Of a DNA stretch of 32,498 bases, positions 1-7,846 are shown piece after piece. Below the pieces are notes generated by a model, which saw only the letters and a list, made by a program, of their open reading frames with translations, did not search any database and was not told the DNA's origin. Position numbers and translations under genes: made by a program. Each line of letters begins with the position of its first letter. Within the stretch, counting starts at the first letter, position 1. Source of the DNA: Hyphomicrobiaceae bacterium (GTDB lineage Bacteria; Pseudomonadota; Alphaproteobacteria; Rhizobiales; Hyphomicrobiaceae); the NCBI GenBank assembly GCA_025359165.1, contig JANYHG010000113.1:1-32498 (forward strand). The letters run 5' to 3'.

Positions 1-495
1 GGGGCGGGACGTGATACCGGGCGATCGGGGTGTGATGCTTGGCATCACGTCCCAATTTGCCGCCGGGGGATCGCTCGAACCGCGACGTTGATCACACGTC
101 ACGTTGTTGGGGGCACAAGTCCGCCAGTTCGAGCCAGGTGCCGTGCGTGACCTCGCACCATCGGACCGGCTTTATCTTCGGAACGGTTGCTTCCACTTCA
201 GGCTCGCACCCGAAACTTCCACCCCGGCGCTTTCGGATTTCTCCTTAATACGCCGCTGCCCGGATCTTGCGATCCAAGCACCGTTCCGACACGGCTCCCG
301 GTCGGGGGTCGTGAACGCTCACAAGCCGCCCCCTGACGACCATGGGATGCAGAAGCGAATAGCACAACTCACCGCACCCTGCACGGGTAAGCTGCGGAAA
401 TGGCTAACAGATGGGACGCAGGTGCCGTCAACTGCGGACATGTTTTTCCAGCATCGAACCCGTGCGTCACCCCCCACCAGCCGCCCCACCCACCC
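1..495. other. Non-coding stretch at window edge with inverted repeats
   Basis: I see no supported gene here. recR, which commonly follows ybaB in bacteria, is not encoded directly downstream on the minus strand: all frames there are broken by stops. Two structures stand out. A ten-base inverted repeat (6-15 with 44-53) overlaps a second hairpin (7-bp arms 32-38 and 42-48, 3-nt loop), so the two cannot form together. On the minus strand at about 257-280 a roughly 9-bp stem, including two G-U pairs, is capped by a GCAA tetraloop. These could be RNA elements, but no family is recognised. Confidence 0.4.
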
Positions 496-816
496 TCAAA
501 ACAGCTTCATTCCCGGCGGGATCGGCAGGCCGGCGGTGGCCTCGGCCATCTTCGCCTGCATGGCGGTTTCGACTTTGCCCTTCGCATCGGCGCAGGCCGC
601 CACGATCAGATCCTCGAGCATGTCGGCGTCGTCAGGCTTGAGCAGCGACGGATTGATCTTGATGCCCTTGAGATCACCTTTGCCGCTCAGGGTCGCCTTC
701 ACCAGTCCGCCGCCCGACTGCCCACCGATTTCCATTTCGGCCAATTCCGTTTGCATCTGCTGCATTTTGCCTTGCAGCTCCTGCGCCTTCTTCATCATGC
801 CCATGATGTCTTTCAT
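496..816 (-). CDS. ybaB: YbaB/EbfC family nucleoid-associated protein
   Basis: The 106-residue product is a small DNA-binding protein of the YbaB/EbfC family, which forms tweezer-like dimers and associates with the nucleoid. The family N-terminus is clear: [20 protein letters not shown] starts a long amphipathic helix, followed by the beta core with Gly-rich [17 protein letters not shown] and the ending [12 protein letters not shown] longer reading from 882 would overlap the dnaX stop as ATGA, but the extra 22 residues are not family-like, so the ATG at 814-816 is preferred; a GGGACGAG purine stretch lies upstream. It follows dnaX closely, the classic dnaX-ybaB arrangement. The usual third member, recR, is absent at this site. 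Confidence is high for the family; the in vivo role is general. Confidence 0.93.
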   Translation of the reverse strand: MKDIMGMMKKAQELQGKMQQMQTELAEMEIGGQSGGGLVKATLSGKGDLKGIKINPSLLKPDDADMLEDLIVAACADAKGKVETAMQAKMAEATAGLPIPPGMKLF

Positions 817-878
817 GTCGCTCTCGTCCCTGTTTTCGCTCGAAGTGGAATTCGCGAAGTCGCCAGTACGGCTTGAAC

Positions 879-2852
879 TCACCCACTCGCTGTTTCGTCC
901 GATTTTTTACGCGGCGGTGTCGGCTTGACGCTGGTGATCTTGGCCCCCGGAAACGCTTTCAGGACTTCGTCGACCGCCGGATGCTGCATCAGACTGTCGA
1001 GTTCTGCTGCGGCCAATTCGCGTTGCACCAACCCGAGAGGTTTTTCGCCGGGACGCGGCGAAAGCGCCACCATCCAGCGCTGACCGGTCCAGGCCTGCAG
1101 TTTCTCGCGCAGATGATTGCCGAGTTCTTTCGGCGCTTTCGGCAACAGATGAATGTCGATCGCGCCCTGGCTCGCATCGAAGCGCACCAGACTGACGTTT
1201 TCTTCGAGGTTGATCTTCAGCAGTCCATCCCGCTTGCGGCCCACGAAGTCGACGAGATCGACGAAACTGGTCAGTCGCACCGGTGCCGCCCCGGCCACGC
1301 CATGTGCGGCGAGTCCATGTGCGGCGGGTCCGATGTCGGCTTCGGCCTCGGCCCTGTCCTCATCGTAAAATTCAGCGTCCGCTGCCGGATCGGCGGCCGT
1401 CGCATCGGCACCATAGTCGTCCAGAGACGCGACCGGCGGGGGTTGAGAGCCTGCCGTGGTCGCATCGGCAGGCTCGGCCGAGGCGGCCTCTTCCCAGGGC
1501 GGCGGCGCAGCTTTCGACTGTGGGGCAGACGCCGCGCCCGACGCGCGCGGTTGAGATGCCGCCGGTGCGGCATTGACCGGCACCCGCGATGGAGCCGCCC
1601 CAGCTGGCGCACCGACGCCGCCCTTCACCACGGCAGAGTTTCCATTGCCCAGCGCGCGGATGATCTCGTCGGGTGCCGGTAGGTCGGCTGTATAGGCGAG
1701 GCGGATCAGCACCATCTCGGCCGCCGCCAGCGGCTGCCCCGATTTCTGCGTTTCCTCGAGCCCCTTGAGCAGCATCTGCCAAGCGCGCGACAGCAGCGCG
1801 ATCGACAGCTGCCCCGACAACGCCATGGCGCGCGTGCGTTCGTCCGGCGACAGATCTTCGCCGGCACCGGTCGCGCCCGCGATTTTTGCCCGTGTCACCT
1901 GATGCACCGCCTCGCCGAGATCGGCCAGCACTTGCGCCGGCTCGGCACCGTCGTGGTGCAGGCTGTGCAGCCCGTTCAGCGCCTCCGCCGTGCGGCCCGC
2001 AACGACGTGCTCCATCAGGTCGAAAATACGTCCGCGATCGGCTAGGCCCAGCATCGCGCGGACATCGGGCGCGGTCACGTGCCCGGAGCCCATGGCAATG
2101 GCCTGGTCGAGAATTGACAAACCGTCGCGCACCGAGCCCTCGGCCGCGCGCGCGATCAGCGTAAGTGCATCGTCGTCTGCGGCGGCACCTTCCGCCGTCA
2201 CGATTTTCTTGAAATGCGAACTCAAGACCGCACCCTCGACGCGGCGCAGATCGAAGCGCTGGCAACGCGACAGCACCGTAACAGGCACCTTGCGGATCTC
2301 GGTCGTCGCGAACACGAACTTGACATGCTCCGGCGGCTCTTCGAGCGTCTTCAGCAACGCGTTGAACGCGTTCTTCGAAAGCATGTGGACTTCGTCGATG
2401 ATGAACACTTTGATGCGCGCGACCAGCGGCTTGTAGCGCGCGCTCTCGATGATCTCGCGAACGTCGTCGACGCCGGTATTGGACGCCGCGTCCATTTCGA
2501 TCACGTCGGGATGCCGGCTTTCCATGATGTCGGCGCAGTGACGGCCGAGGACCGGCATATCGATGGTCGGCCTGTCCACTTTCGGACCGCCATCGGCTCC
2601 GTCACGCTCGTAGTTGAAAGCGCGCGCCAGAATACGTGCCGTCGTCGTCTTGCCGGTGCCCCGCACCCCCGTCAGCATGTAGGCCTGCGCGATACGACCG
2701 CTGGCGAATGCGTTCCGCAGCGTCTGCACGAGCGCGCCCTGTCCGATCAAATCGTCGAACGTGCGCGGCCGGTACTTCCGCGCCAGCACGACGTAAGGCT
2801 TGGCGGGCGCGACTGCGTCGATGCCGGGTTGCGTTGTCGGTGCGTTAGCCAT
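879..2852 (-). CDS. dnaX: DNA polymerase III subunit gamma/tau
   Basis: DnaX is the ATPase core of the clamp loader that places the beta clamp on primed DNA and couples leading and lagging polymerases. The 657-residue protein has the AAA+ module at its N-terminus: Walker A GVRGTGKT at about residues 62-69, Walker B IIDEVH at about 151-156, and the SRC sensor/arginine-finger motif at about 195-197. The region usually carrying four zinc cysteines has only one Cys (GRHC, residue 106) and reads in the alphaproteobacterial style, PTIDMPVLG...[16 protein letters not shown]. Residues about 405-500 are a Pro/Ala-rich linker, followed by the tau-like C-terminal domain. The ATG at 2850-2852 lacks an obvious Shine-Dalgarno. 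ybaB follows on the same strand. I see no programmed-frameshift signal. Confidence 0.96.
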   Translation of the reverse strand: MANAPTTQPGIDAVAPAKPYVVLARKYRPRTFDDLIGQGALVQTLRNAFASGRIAQAYMLTGVRGTGKTTTARILARAFNYERDGADGGPKVDRPTIDMPVLGRHCADIMESRHPDVIEMDAASNTGVDDVREIIESARYKPLVARIKVFIIDEVHMLSKNAFNALLKTLEEPPEHVKFVFATTEIRKVPVTVLSRCQRFDLRRVEGAVLSSHFKKIVTAEGAAADDDALTLIARAAEGSVRDGLSILDQAIAMGSGHVTAPDVRAMLGLADRGRIFDLMEHVVAGRTAEALNGLHSLHHDGAEPAQVLADLGEAVHQVTRAKIAGATGAGEDLSPDERTRAMALSGQLSIALLSRAWQMLLKGLEETQKSGQPLAAAEMVLIRLAYTADLPAPDEIIRALGNGNSAVVKGGVGAPAGAAPSRVPVNAAPAASQPRASGAASAPQSKAAPPPWEEAASAEPADATTAGSQPPPVASLDDYGADATAADPAADAEFYDEDRAEAEADIGPAAHGLAAHGVAGAAPVRLTSFVDLVDFVGRKRDGLLKINLEENVSLVRFDASQGAIDIHLLPKAPKELGNHLREKLQAWTGQRWMVALSPRPGEKPLGLVQRELAAAELDSLMQHPAVDEVLKAFPGAKITSVKPTPPRKKSDETASG

Positions 2853-2978
2853 GATGGTTCATTAAGCAGGATTTTGCGATGGTGCCAACATCAATGCCCG
2901 AATCCAGCCGCTCACGACCGGGAACCGCTATGATACGTACGCGTTGCTCTGGTCGACGAAGCAACCGAGGGAACTCAC

Positions 2979-3443
2979 ATGGCAGCCTTTCGCAAGCTCC
3001 CGCATTTTTCGCCGCTGATCGCCGGTCTCGTTGCTTCGCTCTTCGCTGCTTCGATCTTCGCTGCTTCGATCTTCGCTGCTTCGATCTTCGCTGCTTCGCT
3101 CTTCGATGCATCGTCCGTTGTCGCCGGCGAATATCGCCACGCCCGCAGTCACGCACATCATCATCGCGATCGGTATGACGATTACAATTATTTCCGGCAG
3201 TCATACGTACATGGGCAGCGCCACATCGTAGTTGCCAACCACCATCAGCGACCCGGCAAGCCACGCAGCGTTTTCGTCGATCCGGTGGGGTACGATTATC
3301 CGGCGATCAAATATCGCACGCAGGCTTCGGGCTATCAGCAGTTACCAGAACCGCCCACGACACGGACCCCGGCAGCCAGACGTGTGGCGCCTGTCGCACC
3401 TACAGCACCGGTCGCCCCCATAGCACCGGTCGCACCGCAATAG
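2979..3443 (+). CDS. Small exported protein with repeat-built signal peptide
   Basis: This is a 154-residue protein of unknown function. The start is supported by GAGGGA seven bases before the ATG. The N-terminus is a short basic n-region (MAAFRKLPHF) followed by about 35 hydrophobic residues, in which FAASI/FAASL is repeated about four times in tandem, encoded by 15-bp DNA repeats. A cleavage site after VVAG or close by is plausible. The mature part is His/Tyr-rich (RYDDYNYFRQSY), carries FVDPVGYDYPA at about residues 97-107, and ends in an APVAP repeat tail. The gene sits antisense between ffs and dnaX, which are both on the minus strand, so it looks inserted. The FVDPVG motif recurs in the lipoprotein at 22828-23397. 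The product is likely periplasmic or, if uncleaved, membrane-anchored. Confidence 0.72.
   Translation: MAAFRKLPHFSPLIAGLVASLFAASIFAASIFAASIFAASLFDASSVVAGEYRHARSHAHHHRDRYDDYNYFRQSYVHGQRHIVVANHHQRPGKPRSVFVDPVGYDYPAIKYRTQASGYQQLPEPPTTRTPAARRVAPVAPTAPVAPIAPVAPQ
3031..3113 (+). repeat. 15-bp tandem repeat inside a signal-peptide coding region
   Basis: The unit cttcgctgcttcgat occurs at 3041-3055, 3056-3070 and 3071-3085, with a fourth copy at 3086-3100 differing by one base, and partial degenerate copies on both flanks. Because 15 is a multiple of three, gain or loss of copies keeps the frame and adds or removes five hydrophobic residues (FAASI) from the signal peptide core. Near-identity of the copies suggests recent slippage. 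Confidence 0.92.
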
Positions 3444-3453
3444 CGGCAAGCAT

Positions 3454-3479
3454 TTTGTGGAATAAGTTTGTGGAATAAG
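3454..3479. repeat. 13-bp tandem duplication next to the SRP RNA 3' end
   Basis: The sequence tttgtggaataag is present twice back to back (3454-3466 and 3467-3479). It lies immediately beyond the 3' end of the minus-strand SRP RNA and just after the stop of the exported protein gene. It is A+T richer than its surroundings. No coding role is apparent. Confidence 0.85.
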
Positions 3480-3570
3480 AGAGGCTGGCACGACCCGGCT
3501 CTGGCTCGTTGTGGCTGCTTCCTTCCGGACCTGACCAGATTGGCGAGGGATCCGTCCGCACCAACCTCCC
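3480..3570 (-). ncRNA. ffs: Signal recognition particle RNA (small bacterial 4.5S type)
   Basis: On the minus strand the sequence contains the nearly invariant SRP RNA core GGTCAGGTCCGGAAGGAAGC (about 3513-3535), which forms the apical loop and the asymmetric internal loop bound by Ffh. The flanks pair as the long hairpin arm: GAGGTTGGTGCG near the 5' end (about 3557-3568) pairs with CGTGCCAGCCTC near the 3' end (about 3481-3492), including G-U pairs. The total of roughly 90 nt fits the small alphaproteobacterial form. With Ffh it targets nascent membrane and secreted proteins to the translocon. It lies upstream of dnaX on the same strand, as commonly seen, but with a plus-strand gene in between. 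Exact ends are estimated from the helix. Confidence 0.95.
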
Positions 3571-3775
3571 AAGGAGCGTATGTATAGACGCCGATCGCGT
3601 TCCGCAACCCGTGCGCCGCAGCAGCTATACCGCATGTGCACAGGTGCGCCGTTGCACCCGCGCCTCGCCTATGGTCTTTAGGCCTGAGTGATTTGCAGTC
3701 TTAGATCAATTTGCGCCGTGGTTAGAGGCCCGGCGCTGGCGGCGTCCCGCGCCGTTCTCCGGCAACGAGGTCTTC

Positions 3776-4732
3776 ATGACACCTACCATCGGCACCAGCA
3801 CTGTCCTCGATCGCCAGGGATTGAAACGGTCGGACGAGGACTTTCTGGCTAAGCTGCTCGCGCGCCCCGACGCCCGATTGATGGTGCTGGCCGATCAGAA
3901 ACCCGTCATTTTGTCGAACAAGGACCGTACCGAAGCCTCGATCCGCTGGCTGTCGCAGGACGAGCTCAAAATGGCCGGCTTGCCGTTCGTCGCCGAGGAA
4001 CTGCTGTTCTTAGGCACCGAGCGGGTCGGCGGCGCGGGCCGGTTCGCGCTCGGCGTGACAGAGCACCGCACCAGCCATGCCCCAGGCGCTCTCGACATGC
4101 TGCGCCCGGTCGTCGATCTGCGGACGCTGGCCATGCACGGCGTCATGAGCCCGGAAGATCTGTCTCTGGTAGGTCAAGCCAAGGCGTTGGTGCACTGGCA
4201 CGAGAACGCGCGCTGCTGCGGGCGTTGCGGCGGCACGACGCTGATCAAAGATGGCGGCTGGAAACGCAAGTGCTGGGCGTGCGGGCTGGAGCATTTTCCG
4301 CGCACCGATCCTGTCGTCATCATGCTGGTGATCGACAAGGCGAGCGGACGCTGCCTGTTGGGTCACGAATCGCGCTTCGCCAAACAACCGAAAATGTATT
4401 CGACGCTCGCCGGCTTCATCGAGTACGGCGAGGATATCGAACATGCCGTGCAGCGCGAAGTGCACGAGGAAGCCGGGATCGAGGTCGGCGAGGTGAAATT
4501 CCATTCCACGCAGCCATGGCCCTTCCCGTATTCGCTGATGATCGGCTGCATCGGCTACGCCAAAACCACCGACATCAGAATCAATCCCGACGAGATCGAG
4601 GAAGCGCGCTGGTTCACCCGTGACGAGATCGCCCAGATGGCGGCCGGCAAACATCCGCAGGGCTGGTGGATACCGGGCAAGCAGGCCATCGCCTGCGCAC
4701 TGCTCGACAGCTTCGTGAAGGGCGAAGTCTGA
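3776..4732 (+). CDS. nudC: NAD(H) diphosphatase (NudC-type Nudix hydrolase)
   Basis: NudC hydrolyses NAD(H) to NMN(H) and AMP and also removes NAD caps from RNA. The 318-residue protein has an N-terminal domain, a zinc ribbon with Cys at about 148/151 and 166/169 (CGRCGG and CWACG), and a complete Nudix box at about 213-235 (GFIEYGE...REVHEEAGI) with the metal-binding glutamates present. The NudC signature QPWPFPYS follows at about 246-253. GAGG precedes the ATG by about five bases. Length matches the family and no key residue is missing. It begins the plus-strand series leading to pyrB, separated from it by a repeat-bearing 382-nt stretch. Confidence 0.95.
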   Translation: MTPTIGTSTVLDRQGLKRSDEDFLAKLLARPDARLMVLADQKPVILSNKDRTEASIRWLSQDELKMAGLPFVAEELLFLGTERVGGAGRFALGVTEHRTSHAPGALDMLRPVVDLRTLAMHGVMSPEDLSLVGQAKALVHWHENARCCGRCGGTTLIKDGGWKRKCWACGLEHFPRTDPVVIMLVIDKASGRCLLGHESRFAKQPKMYSTLAGFIEYGEDIEHAVQREVHEEAGIEVGEVKFHSTQPWPFPYSLMIGCIGYAKTTDIRINPDEIEEARWFTRDEIAQMAAGKHPQGWWIPGKQAIACALLDSFVKGEV

Positions 4733-4831
4733 GCATGCGCGGATGCGGGTGGGCATCCGAAGCGCCATCAAAAGAGCCCGCACCGGCCCGAACCCTGAAC
4801 GCCACGGGAATGCCGCAAGCAGTTGCATCTG

Positions 4832-4965
4832 CCGGACACTTGCGTCTGCAATCTGCCGGACACTTGCGTCTGCAATCTGCCGGAAACTTGCGTTCGCAAT
4901 CTACCGGAAACTTGCGTTCGCAATCTACCGGAAACTTGCGTTTGCAATCTACCGGAAACTTGCGA
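4832..4965. repeat. 24-bp tandem repeat array between nudC and pyrB
   Basis: Five full copies of a 24-bp unit plus a partial sixth run head to tail: 4832-4855, 4856-4879, 4880-4903, 4904-4927, 4928-4951, 4952-4965. The consensus is ccggaaacttgcgt followed by tcgcaatcta; the first two copies carry ggacac and tgcaatctg variants, so the array grades from one version to the other. It fills part of the 4733-5114 gap, where no recognisable gene exists. All three plus-strand frames stay open through it. One frame runs from the ATG at 4735 to a TAA at 5113-5115 that overlaps the pyrB ATG as TAATG; its low-complexity product is not recognised, so it is not called as a gene. It does not have CRISPR architecture, as there are no spacers. 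Confidence 0.92.
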
Positions 4966-5114
4966 AGCCGTAGCCGACCGGCGTCGGGCGGTAGCCCGCC
5001 CCGGCCGGAGCGCTCTTTCGCGCGTGAGGCCCAAAAAAACGCAACTCCGCTCTGCAGTGTTTCCGCGTTGAAGACTTGCGCCGCATCGAGAACCTCGATA
5101 CTGACACGACTTTA

Positions 5115-6065
5115 ATGACATCCTCCACACCCAGCGCGATCTTCGCGCGCCGCCATCTGCTGACCTGCGAGGGGCTGACGGCCGGCGAAATCACGGCGTT
5201 GCTCGACATCGCCGATAAAGCCGCCGATCAAAATCGGCAGGTTCGAAAGAAGCGCGACGTCCTTCAGGGCCGCACGCTGATCAACTTGTTTTTCGAAGCC
5301 TCGACCCGCACGCAGAGTTCGTTCGAATTGGCCGGCAAGCGTCTCGGCGCCGACGTGATGAACATGAACGTGGCGACCTCGTCCGTCGCCAAAGGCGAGA
5401 CGTTGATCGATACCGCGATGACGCTGAATGCCATGCGGCCGGATATTCTGGTGGTGCGGCATCACGCGGCCGGTGCTGTCGAACTGCTGGCCCAAAAAGT
5501 CGACTGCTCCGTCATCAACGCTGGCGACGGTGCCCATCAGCACCCCACCCAGGCCTTGCTCGACGCATTGACGATCCGGCGTGCCAAGGGGCGCATCGCG
5601 GGTTTGACCGTCGCCATCTGCGGCGATGTCCTGCACAGCCGCGTCGCCCGCTCGAACATCGACGTGCTCAACACCATGGGCGCGCGCGTCCGCATCATCG
5701 CGCCCTCGACGCTGCTGCCCGCCGCTGCCGATCGTCTCGGCGGCGAGGTTTTTACCGACATGGCTAAAGGCCTCGAAGACTGCGACATCGTCATGATGCT
5801 ACGGTTGCAGCGTGAGCGGATGTCGGGTTCCTTCGTCCCCTCGACGCGCGAATATTATCATTTCTTCGGTCTTGATCACGAGAAATTGGCGCGCGCCAAG
5901 CCAGATGCGCTGATCATGCATCCAGGGCCCATGAATCGCGGTGTTGAAATCGCCTCGACCATCGCCGATCACGCCCGCAGCGTCATTCGCGAGCAGGTCG
6001 AAATGGGCGTCGCCGTGCGCATGGCGGTCTTGGAAGCGCTGTCGAGACAATTAAGGAACGATTGA
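5115..6065 (+). CDS. pyrB: Aspartate carbamoyltransferase catalytic subunit
   Basis: PyrB condenses carbamoyl phosphate with L-aspartate to N-carbamoyl-aspartate, the committed step of pyrimidine synthesis. The 316-residue protein shows the carbamoyl-phosphate loop [13 protein letters not shown] (STRT at about 63-66), the HPTQALLD motif at about 143-150, and the aspartate-binding MLRLQRERM region. A TTG 39 bases upstream could lengthen it, but the ATG at 5115 gives the normal N-terminus. No strong Shine-Dalgarno is visible; the ATG overlaps the TAA of an upstream frame (TAATG), so translational coupling is possible. The degenerate dihydroorotase downstream is the typical partner of this class of ATCase, which forms a PyrB-PyrC' complex and lacks PyrI. 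No pyrI is present here. Confidence 0.96.
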   Translation: MTSSTPSAIFARRHLLTCEGLTAGEITALLDIADKAADQNRQVRKKRDVLQGRTLINLFFEASTRTQSSFELAGKRLGADVMNMNVATSSVAKGETLIDTAMTLNAMRPDILVVRHHAAGAVELLAQKVDCSVINAGDGAHQHPTQALLDALTIRRAKGRIAGLTVAICGDVLHSRVARSNIDVLNTMGARVRIIAPSTLLPAAADRLGGEVFTDMAKGLEDCDIVMMLRLQRERMSGSFVPSTREYYHFFGLDHEKLARAKPDALIMHPGPMNRGVEIASTIADHARSVIREQVEMGVAVRMAVLEALSRQLRND

Positions 6066-6124
6066 CGAACAAAAAGAGATCGTGCACCCTCGTGTTGCAG
6101 AGGCCGCTTTTTTTGGGAGTGCAC

Positions 6125-6406
6125 ATGTTGAAGCCGCTGGAGCTAAGGGTGAGCGACATGGAAGATCTCATCGCAGACATTCCGCATCTCGTGAACCTGC
6201 GTCTCGAAGGTGTGATGTCGTCGCTGCACGAGACCAACAGCCGGATCGCGTTGATCGATCGTCAGTTTTCAGCAATGAAGACTGACGTGTCATCAATGAA
6301 GACTGACACCGCTGGCATGAAGTCCGATATCGCAGGTTTGAAATCCGACATCGCCAAGATTGACGTGGGACTGTCTCAAATCCTCTCCCGTCTACCTCAA
6401 GCCTGA
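6125..6406 (+). CDS. Small coiled-coil heptad-repeat protein
   Basis: The 93-residue product is not recognised. GGGAG lies five bases before the ATG at 6125, which decides the start; an in-frame TTG overlapping the pyrB stop is less likely. The N-terminal half (MLKPLELRVSDMEDLIADIP) is helical. Residues about 47-80 are a clear run of seven-residue repeats: AMKTDVS, SMKTDTA, GMKSDIA, GLKSDIA, then KIDVGLS, with M/L and V/I at the core positions, which is a coiled coil. The DNA shows corresponding 21-bp near-repeats. It has no signal peptide or membrane segment. It sits between pyrB and pyrC on the same strand, where these two genes are normally directly adjacent, so it may be an inserted gene or a small oligomerisation partner. 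Function is unknown. Confidence 0.7.
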   Translation: MLKPLELRVSDMEDLIADIPHLVNLRLEGVMSSLHETNSRIALIDRQFSAMKTDVSSMKTDTAGMKSDIAGLKSDIAKIDVGLSQILSRLPQA

Positions 6407-6453
6407 AACTGCGGCGTGGCGGCAGTTCCGGCGCGTCGTTCAAAGAGATATCC

Positions 6454-7776
6454 ATGCGCAAACCAGCCTCGCCTGCTGCCAACGCCGTCGTGTTCATCAA
6501 TGCGCGGCTCATCGATCCGGCCTCTGGCCGCGACGAACCGGGCGGCTTGCTGGTTCGCGACGGGGTAATCGCCGATCTCGGGCCGCATCTCAGGCGTAAC
6601 GCTCCTGACGGCGTCACTGTCGTCGACTGCCGCAACCACGTGCTGTGCCCCGGGCTGATCGATGCCCGCGTCTTCACCGGCGAACCCGGTCAGGAACATC
6701 GCGAAACCCTCAAGACCGCCAGCAACGCCGCCGCCGCAGGCGGTGTGACCACCATCGTCGTGATGCCCGATACGACGCCGGTCATCGATCAGGTCGCTCT
6801 GGTCGATTTCATTCAGCGGCGTGCGCGCGACAATGCCGCCGTCAACGTCCACGTCATGGCCGCGATGACCCGGGAACTCAAAGGCGAGGAAATGACCGAG
6901 ATCGGTCTGCTGCAGCGGGCCGGCGCGGTAGCCTTCACGGACGGTCAGTCGACCATCTCCAACGCGCGCACGATGCGCCAGGTGCTGAACTACGCCAAGG
7001 ACTTCGGCGCACTGATCGTGCATCACACGGAAGATGTCCACCTGACCGGAACCGGCGTGATGAACTCGGGCGAAGTCTCCACACGTCTCGGCCTTCCGGG
7101 CGTGCACAAGTTCGCCGAAACCATCGTCATCGAGCGCGACGTGCGGCTGGTCGAAATGACCGGCGGACGCTATCACGCGGCCAACATCACCTGCGTCGAA
7201 AGCCTCGAAACCATTCGCACCGCCAAGGCCAAAGGCCTTCCTGTCACATGCGGCGTCTCGATCAATCACCTCACGCTCAATGAAAACGACATCGGGCCCT
7301 ACCGCACGTTCCTCAAATTGCGTCCGCCCCTGCGTTCGGAAAGCGATCGCATGGCGATGGTCGAGGGGTTGACTGCGGGCGACATCGACATTGTCGTGTC
7401 CTGCCATAATCCGCAGGACGTCGACGTCAAGCGGCGCCCCTTCGCCGAAGCCGCCGATGGCGCTATCGGACTTGAAACGCTGCTCGCCGCCGCCCTCAGG
7501 CTGTTTCACGCAGATCAGATCGGTCTACTACCTCTGCTGCGTGCCATGACGATCAATCCAGCGAAATTGCTGGGACTGCCGGGCGGCAAACTCGAAATAG
7601 GCGCGCCGGCCGATCTCATCGTTGTCGATCTCGGTCAGCCGTGGGTGGTCGACAAGGCTCGGCTACGCTCGCGCTCCAAGAATTCGCCGTTCGACGAAAG
7701 CAAGATGCAGGGCCGTGTGCTCAGAACCTTGGTTGCGGGCGAGACCGTCTATCAATACGATGACGACGCGCGGTGA
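6454..7776 (+). CDS. pyrC: Dihydroorotase-like protein, predicted catalytically inactive (PyrC')
   Basis: This 440-residue amidohydrolase-fold protein is closest to the dihydroorotase homologues encoded next to pyrB in alphaproteobacteria and pseudomonads. The fold motifs are kept (GLID at 67-70, GEPG at 76-79, GAIGLETLLAAALRL near 336-350, and a C-terminal GAPADLIVVDL strand). The metal ligands are not: the usual D-x-H-x-H reads D70-A-R-V-F74, the later YHxxH reads YHAAN, and the catalytic Asp of the usual TDHAP reads SCHNP with Cys317. Family knowledge says such PyrC' subunits are non-catalytic and hold the ATCase complex together; a separate active dihydroorotase would then be needed elsewhere. 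AGAGA precedes the ATG. It follows pyrB after the small coiled-coil gene, with plsY downstream. Confidence 0.93.
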   Translation: MRKPASPAANAVVFINARLIDPASGRDEPGGLLVRDGVIADLGPHLRRNAPDGVTVVDCRNHVLCPGLIDARVFTGEPGQEHRETLKTASNAAAAGGVTTIVVMPDTTPVIDQVALVDFIQRRARDNAAVNVHVMAAMTRELKGEEMTEIGLLQRAGAVAFTDGQSTISNARTMRQVLNYAKDFGALIVHHTEDVHLTGTGVMNSGEVSTRLGLPGVHKFAETIVIERDVRLVEMTGGRYHAANITCVESLETIRTAKAKGLPVTCGVSINHLTLNENDIGPYRTFLKLRPPLRSESDRMAMVEGLTAGDIDIVVSCHNPQDVDVKRRPFAEAADGAIGLETLLAAALRLFHADQIGLLPLLRAMTINPAKLLGLPGGKLEIGAPADLIVVDLGQPWVVDKARLRSRSKNSPFDESKMQGRVLRTLVAGETVYQYDDDAR

Positions 7777-7846
7777 ATGACATCGGCCTGTCGTTGCGAG
7801 TGGACGGACAACGACGTGGGTGCGCATGCGAGTTGGGGGCGGGCAC

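Noticed and set aside
1-495. recR remnant downstream of ybaB
   Set aside because: The minus-strand frames here contain stops and none reads like RecR; only a 48-codon stop-to-stop stretch without ATG was found.
104-928. 274-codon plus-strand frame at the window start
   Set aside because: It runs antisense through ybaB and the dnaX end and resembles no protein.
4832-4965. CRISPR array
   Set aside because: The 24-bp units are directly contiguous with no spacers, and no cas genes are present.
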